DNA of 64,000 bases from Rhodanobacter sp. DHG33 (GCF_014843005.1 NZ_JACYXM010000004.1:126530-190529), one strand, 5' to 3'. Numbered from the stretch's first letter, positions 32,360 through 41,548 are shown. Notes: generated by a model not told the origin, from the sequence alone. Translations and numbers: made by a program.

Positions 32360-32651
32360 GATCCATCCTCTGTCGTCGGGAAACACATGGACCCGACTAT
32401 CGCGATCAGGGAGTCGCCTCGCAGTGAACTGGAAGTTGATGGGGCGTGAAGTGGCGTCGCGCAATGCAGTTCCGAAGAGCGCGCGACACGCGACCTGTTG
32501 CGATGATTTTTCGTGCCGTGGTCGAAGCCTAGGCCCGACGTTTCGTCAGTGTCCGGCCTACCCATCGAACGTTGCGTGACGTACACGCGGGAAGAAAGCG
32601 AACCTTCCCCTACCCGTCCTTCCCCTACCCTTCGTCCCGCGTGACCTTGCC

Positions 32652-33053
32652 TCAGTCGAACGTACCGCGGTATTCCGGCGCCGCATCCGCACGGGTGTTC
32701 AACTCGAACATCACTCCGCCGGGTGCACGGCAGAAAAAGCGTGAGCCGCGTTCGTGGTCGATGACCGCCGTTTCCATCGGCACGCCATCGGCCAGCATCC
32801 TTGTGTACAGCGACTCGACATCGGCGCGCGACGGCAGCTCGAAGCCCACGTGGAAACTGCTCGGCCACTGCGGCGCCTCCGCTTCCACATCCTCGATGAC
32901 CACGTCGAAACCGGGGCGCTTCAGGATCCAGTGCCCCGACATCGGCGCTATCGTGAATCCGAGGTAGGTCTTGAAGAAATCGGCCGTGCGCGCCGGGTCG
33001 CTGGAAGGGAAACTGAGATGGTTGAGCTTCATGGGGGAAAGTGCGTCAGACAT
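32652..33053 (-). CDS. VOC (glyoxalase/dioxygenase) superfamily protein
   Basis: 133 residues. The family pattern is clear: MKLNHLSFPSSDPARTADFFKTYLGFTI at the start and GSRFFCRAPGGVMFELNT at the end, with the metal ligands expected at His (NHLSF), His (SFHVGFEL) and Glu (MFELN). It may isomerise, cleave or sequester small molecules. The start is taken at ATG 33053; an internal ATG at 33032 is possible. It lies 178 bp after a TetR regulator on the same strand and may be its target. Confidence 0.88.
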   Translation of the reverse strand: MSDALSPMKLNHLSFPSSDPARTADFFKTYLGFTIAPMSGHWILKRPGFDVVIEDVEAEAPQWPSSFHVGFELPSRADVESLYTRMLADGVPMETAVIDHERGSRFFCRAPGGVMFELNTRADAAPEYRGTFD

Positions 33054-33231
33054 GGGATTTCCGGGCGTGACGAATCGGGTGATTCGGGAGGTTTCATGAT
33101 GTCGAACGCCTCCGCGTCGGCCAACTCGCATACACCCCATCGCGCGCAACCCGCGCCAGCACAGGCGCGAAGCCGCACCGCACGCCTGCGCGCAACGCCA
33201 TTGCTCACATTTCGTCGCGCGCCATGCCGGG

Positions 33232-33831
33232 CTACGCGTTGAGGTAACCCAGCATCGCGCCCAGCACGCGCCGTTCAAGGCGTGCCGTGTCCGACTCGCC
33301 CCGCGCACCGGCGTCGTCGACCAGCAGACGTACCAGCGCAGCGAGATGGTCGGTGGCGACTTCCGGATCCGGCTGGGGCGGCAGATCCGGGCGATCCAGC
33401 GTGGCGCGCAGCAGCTCGCGATAGTTGCTGGCCGCCTTCACCTCGCGCTCCGCTTCGGGCCGCGCCTCTTCCACGTCCAGCAGGCGTGCCAGCTCCGGAC
33501 GCTCGAACTGGTGGCGAACAGCTGCGCCCACCAAATGCACCAGTGCGGCGCGGCCATCGGATGCCTCCAGCGCCGCCGCAGCGTCTTTGCCGAAGCGCTC
33601 CTTTTCGCGCCGCATCAGCGCGATCAGCAACGCATCCTTGCCGGGGAAATACTGGTAGAGCGAACCGATGCTCACGCCCGCCCGCTCGGCCACCACGTTG
33701 GTGTTGAAAGCCCCTACCCCATACTGCTCGATGACCTGCGCCGCCGCCTCGAGCATGCAGGCATAGGTTTCGACCGCACGTGGCTGCACGGGTTTCTTGC
33801 GCGGATGCAGCGAGGGCGGCGATTCACTCAT
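33232..33831 (-). CDS. TetR/AcrR family transcriptional regulator
   Basis: 199 residues. The N-terminal helix-turn-helix spans about residues 20-70 (AAQVIEQYGVGAFNTNVVAERAGVSIGSLYQYFPGKDALL, given here in part), with the canonical YQYF recognition helix end. The C-terminal ligand domain is divergent. It starts at ATG 33831. It probably represses its own transcription and the VOC gene downstream. Confidence 0.92.
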   Translation of the reverse strand: MSESPPSLHPRKKPVQPRAVETYACMLEAAAQVIEQYGVGAFNTNVVAERAGVSIGSLYQYFPGKDALLIALMRREKERFGKDAAAALEASDGRAALVHLVGAAVRHQFERPELARLLDVEEARPEAEREVKAASNYRELLRATLDRPDLPPQPDPEVATDHLAALVRLLVDDAGARGESDTARLERRVLGAMLGYLNA

Positions 33832-33989
33832 ACCCGTGAAATTCTACGAGCGAAGCGGATCAAAACCCACAACACCCGCATCCGTTGCGCATCACGGACA
33901 CCGCGCGGAGAGGCCACTCCCTTGCCGTCACGCAGACAACCGTTTGAGAGTATGGTGGCTGGACATTCCTCTTCCACCGTGTGGCCAGC

Positions 33990-34175
33990 ATGAGCAAAGC
34001 ACCCCAGGCTATGACTATCGCGGACATCCACGCGGTGTACTCCAGCAAGAAGGTCAATGCTGTGACCGAGGATGCGGGGCAGTTTCACTCGACGAAGCGG
34101 TTTGCGCGCGACCCCGCGCATACGGGCCAGGCGCCGCAGAACCCCAAGGATAAGAAGCGCAGCCCGCACCGCTGA
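33990..34175 (+). CDS. Small basic protein of unknown function
   Basis: 61 residues from ATG 33990 (GTG 33981 also possible). Hydrophilic, with a basic C-terminal half (FHSTKRFARDPAHTGQA then KDKKRSPHR), predicted partly disordered. No clear ribosome-binding site. The amino acid usage is protein-like, which the antisense frames are not. It ends about 110 bp before the second 21-bp hairpin array. Confidence 0.5.
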   Translation: MSKAPQAMTIADIHAVYSSKKVNAVTEDAGQFHSTKRFARDPAHTGQAPQNPKDKKRSPHR

Positions 34176-34770
34176 TCGGCGGGCAGCGGCTCACCGGCCG
34201 CGGGCTATTGAAGAGCGACGGTGTGCCGGTAAGCGGCAGCGTTTGCCCAGGACCCGCGATCGCTGGGGATTCGAGCGGCGTTGGCCGAGTTCGCAGCTCG
34301 GGCGGTGGAGTCATGAGCTCGGGCCACCGAGATCATCTGCTCCGCGAGCCGAGCTTTTTGCTCGGTACATGCAGCCATTTGCTCGGGCCGCCGAGCTCCG
34401 AGCCTGGGCGCCCGAGCTTTTTGCTCGGCGGTTGCTGAAAATTTGTCCAACGGCCGAGCTCTGGAACTCGGGCCGCCGAGCTTTTTGCTCGGCGCGTGGA
34501 GCAAAAAGCTCGGTCGTTGGAGAAAAAAGCTCGGCACGTGGAGCTCAGAGCTCGGAGAAGCCGGATCAAGGGGGCCCTTTCGAGGTAGGAAAGTTCACGC
34601 TGACCCTGGTTCTCGCTTTGACCGAAGTTTCGCGGGTCAACTGCACGAAGTGCCGCTCGCTTTGTCCAAGTGGCCCGAAGCCCCTGAACTTCCTGCGCCG
34701 CCTCCAGTCGATGAAAAAGCCTGCCCGGCACTCTCTCCGGGCCATCAGCGGGAGACATGCCTTGAACACG
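34176..34770. other. Intergenic region dominated by hairpin array 2
   Basis: The array fills 34287-34557. The 200 bases after it lead to the hydrolase start and contain its GGGAGA ribosome-binding site; nothing else is recognised. Confidence 0.6.
34287..34557. repeat. Tandem array of 21-bp palindromic units (array 2)
   Basis: About thirteen units of the same type as array 1, GAGC-N5-GCTC cores plus an 8-bp spacer. Unit starts are near 34287, 34308, 34329, 34351, 34372, 34393, 34414, 34435, 34456, 34478, 34499, 34520 and 34541; all steps are 21 except two of 22, even across degenerate units. Both orientations of the core occur (GAGCTTTTTGCTC at 34351, 34414, 34478 and GAGCAAAAAGCTC at 34499). 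The array again keeps frames open on both strands, and one runs on into the downstream hydrolase. Confidence 0.9.
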
Positions 34771-35787
34771 ATGCACCTGAAAGCGGGCAGCGCCCTTTTG
34801 CTGGTCATGCTGTTCGGCCAGGCCCAGGCTACCGATGCCAGCCACGCCGCCAAGCAGCAGCGCATGCCGGACAGCTATGCGCAAGCAGCGAAGTTGATCG
34901 ACCTTGGCCAGGGCCGCGTCCTCAACCTGCGTTGTTCGGGCAGCGGCCCGCAGACAGTCTTGCTGGAGGCTGGCGCGCTTGCCGATTCCTCCACGTGGTT
35001 CAAGGTGCAGCCGCTCCTGGCCACCCACGCGCGCGTCTGCGCATACGACCGGGCCGGCTTCGGCTTCAGCAGCGAGGGGCCGTTGCCGCGCGACCTCGAC
35101 GCCGACGTGGCGGATCTGCACGCGCTGATCCAGCACGCCGCCCTGGCGACCCCGCTGGTGATGGTGGGGCATTCGCTGGGCAGCAACATCGTTCGGCAGT
35201 ACGCGAGCCGCTACCCGGCGGACGTGAGCGCGATGGTGCTGCTCGATCCGCCCGCGCAGGACATCGGCCGGTTTGCCCCCGCCTGGCAGAAGGATGAGGA
35301 CACGCTCTCGGGACAGCGGTTCGCGTTTCTTCACCAGTGCGAGGCTGCCGCCGAAAAGCACGAGCTGACGACCACCAACAAAGAACTGAGCCAATGTCTC
35401 GGCGGCCCCGATCCGAATGCCAGCGCCAAGCTCAATGCAGTGAATCTGGCTCTGATGTCGAAGCCTGCGTACTGGCGCACCGTGGTGTCGGTGCTGCAAA
35501 ACAATCTCGCGGTGTTCAAGCCGCCGGTGTCAAAGCAGGAGACGCACGGCTCGACGCCGCTGATCGTGCTGTCCGCCGCCAATACCTATGCCGATGCGCT
35601 GCCGCGCGACCGCAAAGGGCTGGAAGAAGCTCGGGCCCACACGCAAGCGCAGATCGTCGCCACCTCCTCCCGTGGCACGCTGGTGCATGTTGCGGATACC
35701 TCGCATGAGATCCAGATCGATCAGCCGAATGCGGTGGTCAAGGCGGTCGTGCAGGCACTGGAGATGGTGCAGCCCGCATCGAAGTAA
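34771..35787 (+). CDS. Exported alpha/beta hydrolase
   Basis: 338 residues from ATG 34771. A TTG at 34762 is better placed relative to GGGAGA and may be the real start; the frame is open far upstream through the 21-bp array. Residues 1-18 form a signal peptide (MHLKAGSALLLVMLFGQAQA). The hydrolase core has AYDRAGFGFSSEG, the nucleophile elbow GHSLGS and a C-terminal DTSHEIQIDQP histidine. It probably cleaves an ester in the periplasm or medium. A decayed copy of its last 15 codons appears at 41501-41548. Confidence 0.88.
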   Translation: MHLKAGSALLLVMLFGQAQATDASHAAKQQRMPDSYAQAAKLIDLGQGRVLNLRCSGSGPQTVLLEAGALADSSTWFKVQPLLATHARVCAYDRAGFGFSSEGPLPRDLDADVADLHALIQHAALATPLVMVGHSLGSNIVRQYASRYPADVSAMVLLDPPAQDIGRFAPAWQKDEDTLSGQRFAFLHQCEAAAEKHELTTTNKELSQCLGGPDPNASAKLNAVNLALMSKPAYWRTVVSVLQNNLAVFKPPVSKQETHGSTPLIVLSAANTYADALPRDRKGLEEARAHTQAQIVATSSRGTLVHVADTSHEIQIDQPNAVVKAVVQALEMVQPASK

Positions 35788-35828
35788 TGCGGGCAACCGA
35801 GACCATGCGCCATTAATCCTTCTCCACC

Positions 35829-36272
35829 TTAATGTTGAGGTGGAGGTGGAGGCGGCGTGGTGGAGTTCGGAAAGTACTGAAGTATTGGACGATTAGCCGC
35901 ATTCAATTGAATTTGTTTCCTTTGCACGCCGAAATCGAACCTGACCGGGATTCGTGCGTAAGATTGGGTTGGCACACCGTCGACCGTCTCTGGCCTGAAC
36001 ACCCACTCGTGCACACAAGCAAGGGCGGCTCTATCAAGTTCACGATATCCGCTGCTCTTGTCTATTCGCATGTCCATGTTCTGCCCATTCGCACCAACCA
36101 GAACAAGAACAACAGCCGTCCCCTCATGAGCTTCCCGAATCGCCAGGATCGGGTAATGCACCTGTGTGCGACTAACAATGGTTACTGGAACCATCACAGG
36201 GTCATGCTTCACCGGCGCACAACCAGCCAATAGCATTAGCGCCCCCGCAATGCCGATGCGTCGCAATAACAT
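35829..36272 (-). CDS. Lipoprotein with TonB C-terminal-like domain
   Basis: 147 residues. The lipobox LLAGC places the lipid anchor at Cys18. The rest has the TonB C-terminal pattern: VHYPILAIREAHEGTAVVLVLVGANG, then DRAALACVHEWVFRPETVDGVP, and a proline-rich end (TTPPPPPPQH). Such stand-alone TonB-like domains in lipoproteins are common in Xanthomonadales; unlike TonB there is no inner-membrane helix, so a role in energy transfer is doubtful. Moderate A/T content. Confidence 0.85.
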   Translation of the reverse strand: MLLRRIGIAGALMLLAGCAPVKHDPVMVPVTIVSRTQVHYPILAIREAHEGTAVVLVLVGANGQNMDMRIDKSSGYRELDRAALACVHEWVFRPETVDGVPTQSYARIPVRFDFGVQRKQIQLNAANRPILQYFPNSTTPPPPPPQH

Positions 36273-36440
36273 AGCTCCCTCGCGTTGAATTATCCAAATC
36301 CAGGCTGTAGTCGAGGTGTGGTTTGCACACCCAACTCACCGGAAAGCACACTCACCTAATCTTGTGCTTGAGTTTCTGGCAAAAAGGCCAAAGGCCGTTA
36401 AGCCATCTTCAAACTCGCCTCCCCTAACACTGATGTTTCC

Positions 36441-37442
36441 TTAAGTACCAGTCCCACTACTCCCCACATCCAGCAACTCTTTCGGCTTGTACGAATAGAT
36501 CTGCTTGCTCGACCACGATGCGATGCCGAGGTTGTAGCCATAGATCAGGGTCACCGTGACCATGTCTTCCTGAGCCAGATGCGGATCGCCCTTGGCCAGT
36601 ATCTCCGCGACTCCGCGGGCATAGCCGGCATCGTGAATCATCGGAGCATTGATGCGCAGTTGTGCCGTCAGGTAACGGAAAGTTGAACGGCCGTAGCCAG
36701 AGGGCGCGATGAACCGCGTCTCACGTATCACTTGTACGTCCATAGCATGCGGTTGGGCCTGGAGCGTTCGTTCCAACGGCAGCAACTCTGCATACTCGTT
36801 CTGGGCGAACCGCTTGATGGCGAAGGGCGTGCCCAGGAAGAGCAGCGCGATCAGGGCCGCCACCACGAAGTGACCACGCCAGACATGCGCGAAATGCGCC
36901 TCCCCCGTCTGCGGCTGCGCACGCACCACGTAGGAGCCCACCACCAGGTCATGCAGGGACTGTCGCGTGCGGCAGTTGAAGATGGCGAGATAGACGATGA
37001 CGAAGCTGCCACCCATCACCAGTGCTGCGAGCAGCGCTTGGACAATGAGCACCCCGATACTGGCTGGCTGCACTACCGCAGACTGGATCGGCAGAAGGTT
37101 CAAGAGGAACAGTCCGTCCAACACGATGTAGCGAAGCAGGGCACGCGGTAGCGACAGTGGCTGCCCCTGCGCATTCACCACACGGATACCAAGCCAGCGG
37201 TTGGCCAGCGTCTGCCCATTGCCGAGGCGACTGTTGAGTACACCGAAATACGCCAGCGCAATGGCGAAACCGATCAGTTGTGCCGTCGGCGTGCCCATGC
37301 GCGCGAGTGGATCGAAGCACAGAGCGCCAAGGGTCAGCCCGATGGCGGCGAGAATAAGGTTATCGATGACGAAGGCGCCAAGGCGGCGCCAAAAGCCGGC
37401 AATGACGAGATCCTGCCTGCCTTCCGTTACAGACGTATCCAT
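36441..37442 (-). CDS. RDD family membrane protein
   Basis: 333 residues. ATG 37442 is preceded by AGGGGAG. The RDD domain starts FWRRLGAFVIDNLILAAIGLTL (Arg, Asp and the first helix), continues NGQTLANRWLGIRVVNAQGQPLS and ends RQSLHDLVVGSYVV, all family signatures. A fourth membrane segment (VVAALIALLFLGTPF, about 205-222) and a soluble C-terminal domain of about 110 residues follow. Function unknown; some relatives are ion exchangers. It lies 169 bp after the DUF2339 gene on the same strand. Confidence 0.9.
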   Translation of the reverse strand: MDTSVTEGRQDLVIAGFWRRLGAFVIDNLILAAIGLTLGALCFDPLARMGTPTAQLIGFAIALAYFGVLNSRLGNGQTLANRWLGIRVVNAQGQPLSLPRALLRYIVLDGLFLLNLLPIQSAVVQPASIGVLIVQALLAALVMGGSFVIVYLAIFNCRTRQSLHDLVVGSYVVRAQPQTGEAHFAHVWRGHFVVAALIALLFLGTPFAIKRFAQNEYAELLPLERTLQAQPHAMDVQVIRETRFIAPSGYGRSTFRYLTAQLRINAPMIHDAGYARGVAEILAKGDPHLAQEDMVTVTLIYGYNLGIASWSSKQIYSYKPKELLDVGSSGTGT

Positions 37443-37611
37443 AGTTGTCTCCCCTATTCCGGGGGCATAGTGCCGCAAAGACGGGGCGCGCGGCGAGTGG
37501 CCTGTATCAGCGCCACTCCTGACTGCGACCGCGTTACTGCGCGATGGCCGCTCTGATCAAGGCAGGGGCTTGCCCTGTTCGGACACCATTGGGCAAGCCG
37601 CTCCAACCCGC

Positions 37612-39378
37612 TCAGCGGGCTCCCGCCAATCGCTGATAGAACATCCCGCCGATGTAGAACGTCGCGCCCAACACCACCAGGCTGATGATGCGTGCCAGGG
37701 GCTGTGCACCGCTCAGGTCATAGAGCAGCACCTTGCCCGCGGTGGCGCCGAACACCAGCAGCGAAGACTGGCCGAGCATCCGGTCGCTCCGCCACATCGA
37801 GATGCCCAGGCATGCCAGCGCCAGCAATCCCCAGGCGGTGGAAACGATGATGGGCGCATCGAGCAAGTGCACGGCTGCCGCCATCGCACTGACATGGCCG
37901 GCGTAGACCAGCAGCATGCGTGTTTCGCGGCCGCCCTCTCTACGCGAAACCATGGCGTACCCGAGGTAGAGCATCGCTGCATTGGCGATGGCCAGGATCT
38001 GGTGTCCCGGCACGGCGTCGAGTTTGAAACCGACGACGACGCGGACATAGTTGAGCAGGAAGATGGCGCCCACCGCCGCCCACAACGCCCACAGCGGCCC
38101 TACTCTGCCCGCGCGCCTGAGCGTGAGCCAGAACGCCACGGGCACCAGGATGAAGCTGGCCCATGGCGCCCAGTCGCTCGGCCATGCTTCCAGGTAGCCG
38201 GCATGCAGCAGCGCCACGGAGAGATAGCACCACAGCAGCAACTCGCCGCCCGGAAGCGGCTCCTGCGTCAGCCGGCGCGCGATCAGGTAGAGCAACCCCA
38301 CCGCCGCCACGCTGGCGAACGAAATCCATGGCGCCAGGGCGGGCACGTGCTGGGCCAGCACGACGTATTGCAGCGCGTAGAACAGCAGCAGCGGCGGCAA
38401 GTGCAGCATCGCCACGGTCTCGTCCAGCGGTTGCTGCCGGCGCACCGAGAACACCACCGTGGCGATACCGAAAATCACGAACTGTGCTGTCTGGAACGCA
38501 AGCGCCGCGATCCATTCCTTCGAGGCGTGTATCTGCCAGATCGCGTCGAACCCGATCAGCGCCAGGTAAAGCGCGAGCAGGTAGATCAAGCGCCGCCCGC
38601 ACCACACGGCGTAGATGCTGAACACCACGCTCCAGGCCGAGTAATAGATCACCAGGTCGGTTATGGAAGCCTCGACGCCGGAAAGAAGGAACGGCGCGGA
38701 ATACGACCCCGCCACCGCGAACAAGGCATACAGGTCGCTTTCGAAGACCCGGCACAGCCATAGCGACAAACCACATACACCTATGACAAGCAACGCCGCC
38801 GTCTTCACCGAAATCAACGCGTAGAAAAGGTGGCCGCCATAGATCGCGAGGAACAGAATCACGATGCCGCACGCCGGCAGGTAGCCTGCGTAACGCGGGT
38901 GGGAGCCGCGCAACCGAAAGCCCGCGATGATCAGCAGCAGGCCACCCGCCACGGCCGCGGCGATCTGCACCAGCGGCGTCAGCCACCCGCTGTCGACCCC
39001 CAGGCGGATCAGGTACGCCGCCGCCAGCACGAAGGCCGCTGCACCGCCCCAGCCCAGGATGCTCGTGGCGAACGAAGGGCTGTCGGGGGCCGCGTGTGCG
39101 CGCGTCGGCGCACCCTGGGCAGATGCGCTTCTTGCCGCAACGGCCGCTCGGGCAGTCGGCGATGGCGCGACAGACGCCTGTGGATCGGCTGGCTGGGCCC
39201 GCGGCGGCTGCAGGGGCGGCGGTGATGCCTGCCGGGCCTGCACTGACGGCGATTCCGACTGGGGCGGCATCGTGCGCGACGATTCCGGCCAGACGAAGCG
39301 CACATCAAGGCGCTCCTCGATCTGAGCCAGACGTCTTTCCAATGCCGCAAGCCGTTCTTCCACACTCTCGGTCGACAT
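37612..39378 (-). CDS. DUF2339 polytopic membrane protein
   Basis: 588 residues. ATG 39378 has AGGGGAG upstream. An N-terminal coiled coil (VEERLAALERRLAQIEERL, about 5-23) and a Pro/Ala/Ser-rich linker are followed by some seventeen closely packed hydrophobic segments from residue 110 to the end. This layout is the hallmark of DUF2339 proteins, large inner-membrane proteins of unknown function proposed to act in envelope biology. The C-terminal motif ARIISLVVLGATFYIGGMFYQRL is typical. Confidence 0.9.
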   Translation of the reverse strand: MSTESVEERLAALERRLAQIEERLDVRFVWPESSRTMPPQSESPSVQARQASPPPLQPPRAQPADPQASVAPSPTARAAVAARSASAQGAPTRAHAAPDSPSFATSILGWGGAAAFVLAAAYLIRLGVDSGWLTPLVQIAAAVAGGLLLIIAGFRLRGSHPRYAGYLPACGIVILFLAIYGGHLFYALISVKTAALLVIGVCGLSLWLCRVFESDLYALFAVAGSYSAPFLLSGVEASITDLVIYYSAWSVVFSIYAVWCGRRLIYLLALYLALIGFDAIWQIHASKEWIAALAFQTAQFVIFGIATVVFSVRRQQPLDETVAMLHLPPLLLFYALQYVVLAQHVPALAPWISFASVAAVGLLYLIARRLTQEPLPGGELLLWCYLSVALLHAGYLEAWPSDWAPWASFILVPVAFWLTLRRAGRVGPLWALWAAVGAIFLLNYVRVVVGFKLDAVPGHQILAIANAAMLYLGYAMVSRREGGRETRMLLVYAGHVSAMAAAVHLLDAPIIVSTAWGLLALACLGISMWRSDRMLGQSSLLVFGATAGKVLLYDLSGAQPLARIISLVVLGATFYIGGMFYQRLAGAR

Positions 39379-39630
39379 GGCATCTCCCCTGTTCCACAAC
39401 GATAGTGCCGATCAAGCTGCCGCAAACAGAGCCTGCGTGCAGCACACTGTAGAGGCTTCGCCCCCACGGTTGCCTATGCTCCTCGCCATGAATCCCCCCC
39501 GGCGATGGCGATCCGGCCGGCAACGTCGGATTATCCAGCGATGCACGCGATCGACATGAAAATTACACTCTGACCCCAGTTTTGTTCGTAAACGTCCAAG
39601 TGCCTCCTCTTCAAGGAACAGGACATCGCC
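39379..39630. other. Intergenic region with a CACTCTGACCCC repeat
   Basis: No gene. Contains the repeat at 39559-39584 and, at its right end, the ribosome-binding site of a 58-residue membrane peptide gene. Confidence 0.5.
39559..39584 (+). repeat. CACTCTGACCCC-type dispersed repeat, copy
   Basis: Reads AAAATTACACTCTGACCCC then AGTTTTG, matching the right arm and tail of the inverted repeat at 6762-6800. A related degenerate stretch (AAATAAACCTGACCTCGTTT) lies at 39870. Confidence 0.65.
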
Positions 39631-39807
39631 ATGAGTCGCTACAGCTATAACTACAGCTACACCGGCACCGGCATCACCCTGGGCAGCCTGCTGGCCGTGC
39701 TGATCAGTTGGTCACATAACCACTCGATCTTCTGGGCGATCATCGATTTCTTCCTGTCGTGGATTTACGTGATCTATGCCTTGATCGGATTCCCATCGCT
39801 TCGGTGA
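39631..39807 (+). CDS. 58-residue membrane peptide
   Basis: Starts at ATG 39631 behind AAGGAACAGGA. The N-terminus is tyrosine-rich (MSRYSYNYSYTGTG), then one or two hydrophobic stretches (ITLGSLLAVLISW and IFWAIIDFFLSWIYVIYALIG, the latter given in part) and a short basic tail. Small conserved membrane peptides with this arrangement are known from several proteobacteria; function unknown. Codon use looks normal for the genome. Confidence 0.7.
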   Translation: MSRYSYNYSYTGTGITLGSLLAVLISWSHNHSIFWAIIDFFLSWIYVIYALIGFPSLR

Positions 39808-39916
39808 TCGCGGCAAGCACGCTTCGCGCACCTCGCCTTATGAAACGGAATCGGATTCGTTTTTGGGTCAAATAAACCTGACCTCGTTTTTGGCGCTACC
39901 TGACTGAGGGAACCCC

Positions 39917-41422
39917 ATGCGACGTATGACGGCCGTTGCGGCAGTCTTGTCGATCTGTGCGGGTGCGGCGTGCGCCGCGACGCGCGATCTTGCCCCCATC
40001 GTGTTGCCGCCGGCAGCGGCGCCTGGAAAAGCGACGCAGCCCTTCGTCCAGGTGAGTGCACCCGTGATCGCGCTGATCCACGCGCGCGTGATCGACGGCA
40101 CCGGCGCCCCCGCGCGTGCCGACCAGACCCTGCTGATCGAGCACGGCGAGATCACCGCCGTGGGCGCCGATGGCATGCCGATACCCGCCGACGCCAAGCG
40201 CATCGATCTTTCCGGCCACACCGTGTTGCCGGGGCTGGTGGGCATGCACGACCACCTGTTCTACGTGGCGCGGCCCAACCTCGGCATGCAGAACGGCAAA
40301 CTGCACGCCGACAAACCGCTGATCGTGCCGGAAATGGCGTTCTCCGCCCCCCGGCTCTATCTCGCCATGGGTGTCACCACCTTGCGCACCACCGGCAGCG
40401 TGGAGCCGTACACCGACATCAACCTCAAGCATGCGATCGATGCCGGCGACCTGCCCGGCCCGCACATGGATGTGACCGGGCCGTACCTGGAAGGCCCGGG
40501 TTCGTACTTCATCCAGATGCATCCCCTCCGCGATTCCGAAGACGCGAAGGAAACCGTGGCGTTCTGGGCCAAGCAGGGCGTGACCTCGTTCAAGGCCTAC
40601 ATGAACATCACGCGCGCCGAACTGAAGGCCGCGGTGGACGAGGCGCACAGCCTGGGGCTGAAGATCACGGGCCACCTGTGCGCGGTGACCTATCGCGAAG
40701 CCGCCGAGGCCGGCATCGACGACCTCGAACATGGCTTCTTCGTCAACACCGAGCACGACCCCGGCAAGGCGCCGGACAAGTGCACCGACTCCGACGGCAT
40801 GGCCACGTTGCAGGCGATGGATCCGCAGGGCAGCGATGCCAAGAGCCTGATCCGCGACCTCGTGGCGCACCATGTGGCCGTTACCTCGACGCTGCCGGTG
40901 TTCGAGCAGGACGTGCCGCACCACTCGCCGCTGTGGCCGCAGGCCATGGCCACGCTGAGCCCGCAGGCCAAGCAGGACTACCTGCTGCTGCGCGCGTATA
41001 CCGACGCGCTGCCGGCCGACCGCGCGCAGACCAACGCCCTCACGTTTCAGCACGGCATGGCGATGGAACGCGAGTTCGTCGCCGCGGGCGGCCTGCTGCT
41101 GGCCGGCCCCGACCCCACCGGCAACGGCGGCGTGGTGCCCGGTTTCGGTGACCTGCGCGAAGTGGAGCTGCTGGTGGAGGAAGGCTTCACGCCCGAGCAG
41201 GCGATCCACATCGCCAGCTACAACGGCGCGCTGTATCTCGGGCTGCAGAACCGCATCGGCTCGATCGCCGCAGGCAAGGATGCCGACCTGGTGGTCGTGA
41301 AAGGCGACCCTTCGCAACACATCGACGACATCGAACAGGTCGAAACCGTGTTCAAGGACGGCGTTGGCTACGACACGCAGGCGCTGCTGAAATCGGTGCA
41401 GGGGCGGTACGGCGAGTATTGA
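39917..41422 (+). CDS. Exported amidohydrolase
   Basis: 501 residues. GAGGGA precedes the ATG. Residues 1-20 form a signal peptide (MTAVAAVLSICAGAACA). The amidohydrolase metal motif HDH is at GMHDHLF, with a lysine in SFKAYM as likely carbamylated bridge, histidines in KITGHLCAVTYREA and DLEHGFF, and the catalytic Asp in LAGPDPTG. The C-terminal block GSIAAGKDADLVVVKGDP is the usual beta-sandwich closing. It probably acts on amide or dipeptide-like substrates in the periplasm. Confidence 0.93.
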   Translation: MRRMTAVAAVLSICAGAACAATRDLAPIVLPPAAAPGKATQPFVQVSAPVIALIHARVIDGTGAPARADQTLLIEHGEITAVGADGMPIPADAKRIDLSGHTVLPGLVGMHDHLFYVARPNLGMQNGKLHADKPLIVPEMAFSAPRLYLAMGVTTLRTTGSVEPYTDINLKHAIDAGDLPGPHMDVTGPYLEGPGSYFIQMHPLRDSEDAKETVAFWAKQGVTSFKAYMNITRAELKAAVDEAHSLGLKITGHLCAVTYREAAEAGIDDLEHGFFVNTEHDPGKAPDKCTDSDGMATLQAMDPQGSDAKSLIRDLVAHHVAVTSTLPVFEQDVPHHSPLWPQAMATLSPQAKQDYLLLRAYTDALPADRAQTNALTFQHGMAMEREFVAAGGLLLAGPDPTGNGGVVPGFGDLREVELLVEEGFTPEQAIHIASYNGALYLGLQNRIGSIAAGKDADLVVVKGDPSQHIDDIEQVETVFKDGVGYDTQALLKSVQGRYGEY

Positions 41423-41473
41423 CGGCACCCGCGCAGAAGCAAGAACCGGCGTCAGGGCGTCCCTGTTGAGAGT

Positions 41474-41548
41474 AAAATGCACCCCGCCCCCGGTTTCTTG
41501 AAGGCGGCCATACAGGCGCTGGGGATGGCACAGCACACACCGAAGTAA
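41474..41548 (+). pseudogene. Repeat plus decayed 3' end of an alpha/beta hydrolase gene
   Basis: Bases 41501-41548 read KAAIQALGMAQHTPK and a TAA stop, closely matching the last codons of the hydrolase at 34771-35787 (KAVVQALEMVQPASK), also at the nucleotide level beyond the stop (GAAGTAATG). Immediately upstream (41474-41500) lies a CACTCTGACCCC-type repeat (AAAATGCACCCCGCCCCCGG). The rest of the hydrolase gene is gone, so the repeat marks the breakpoint. Confidence 0.65.
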
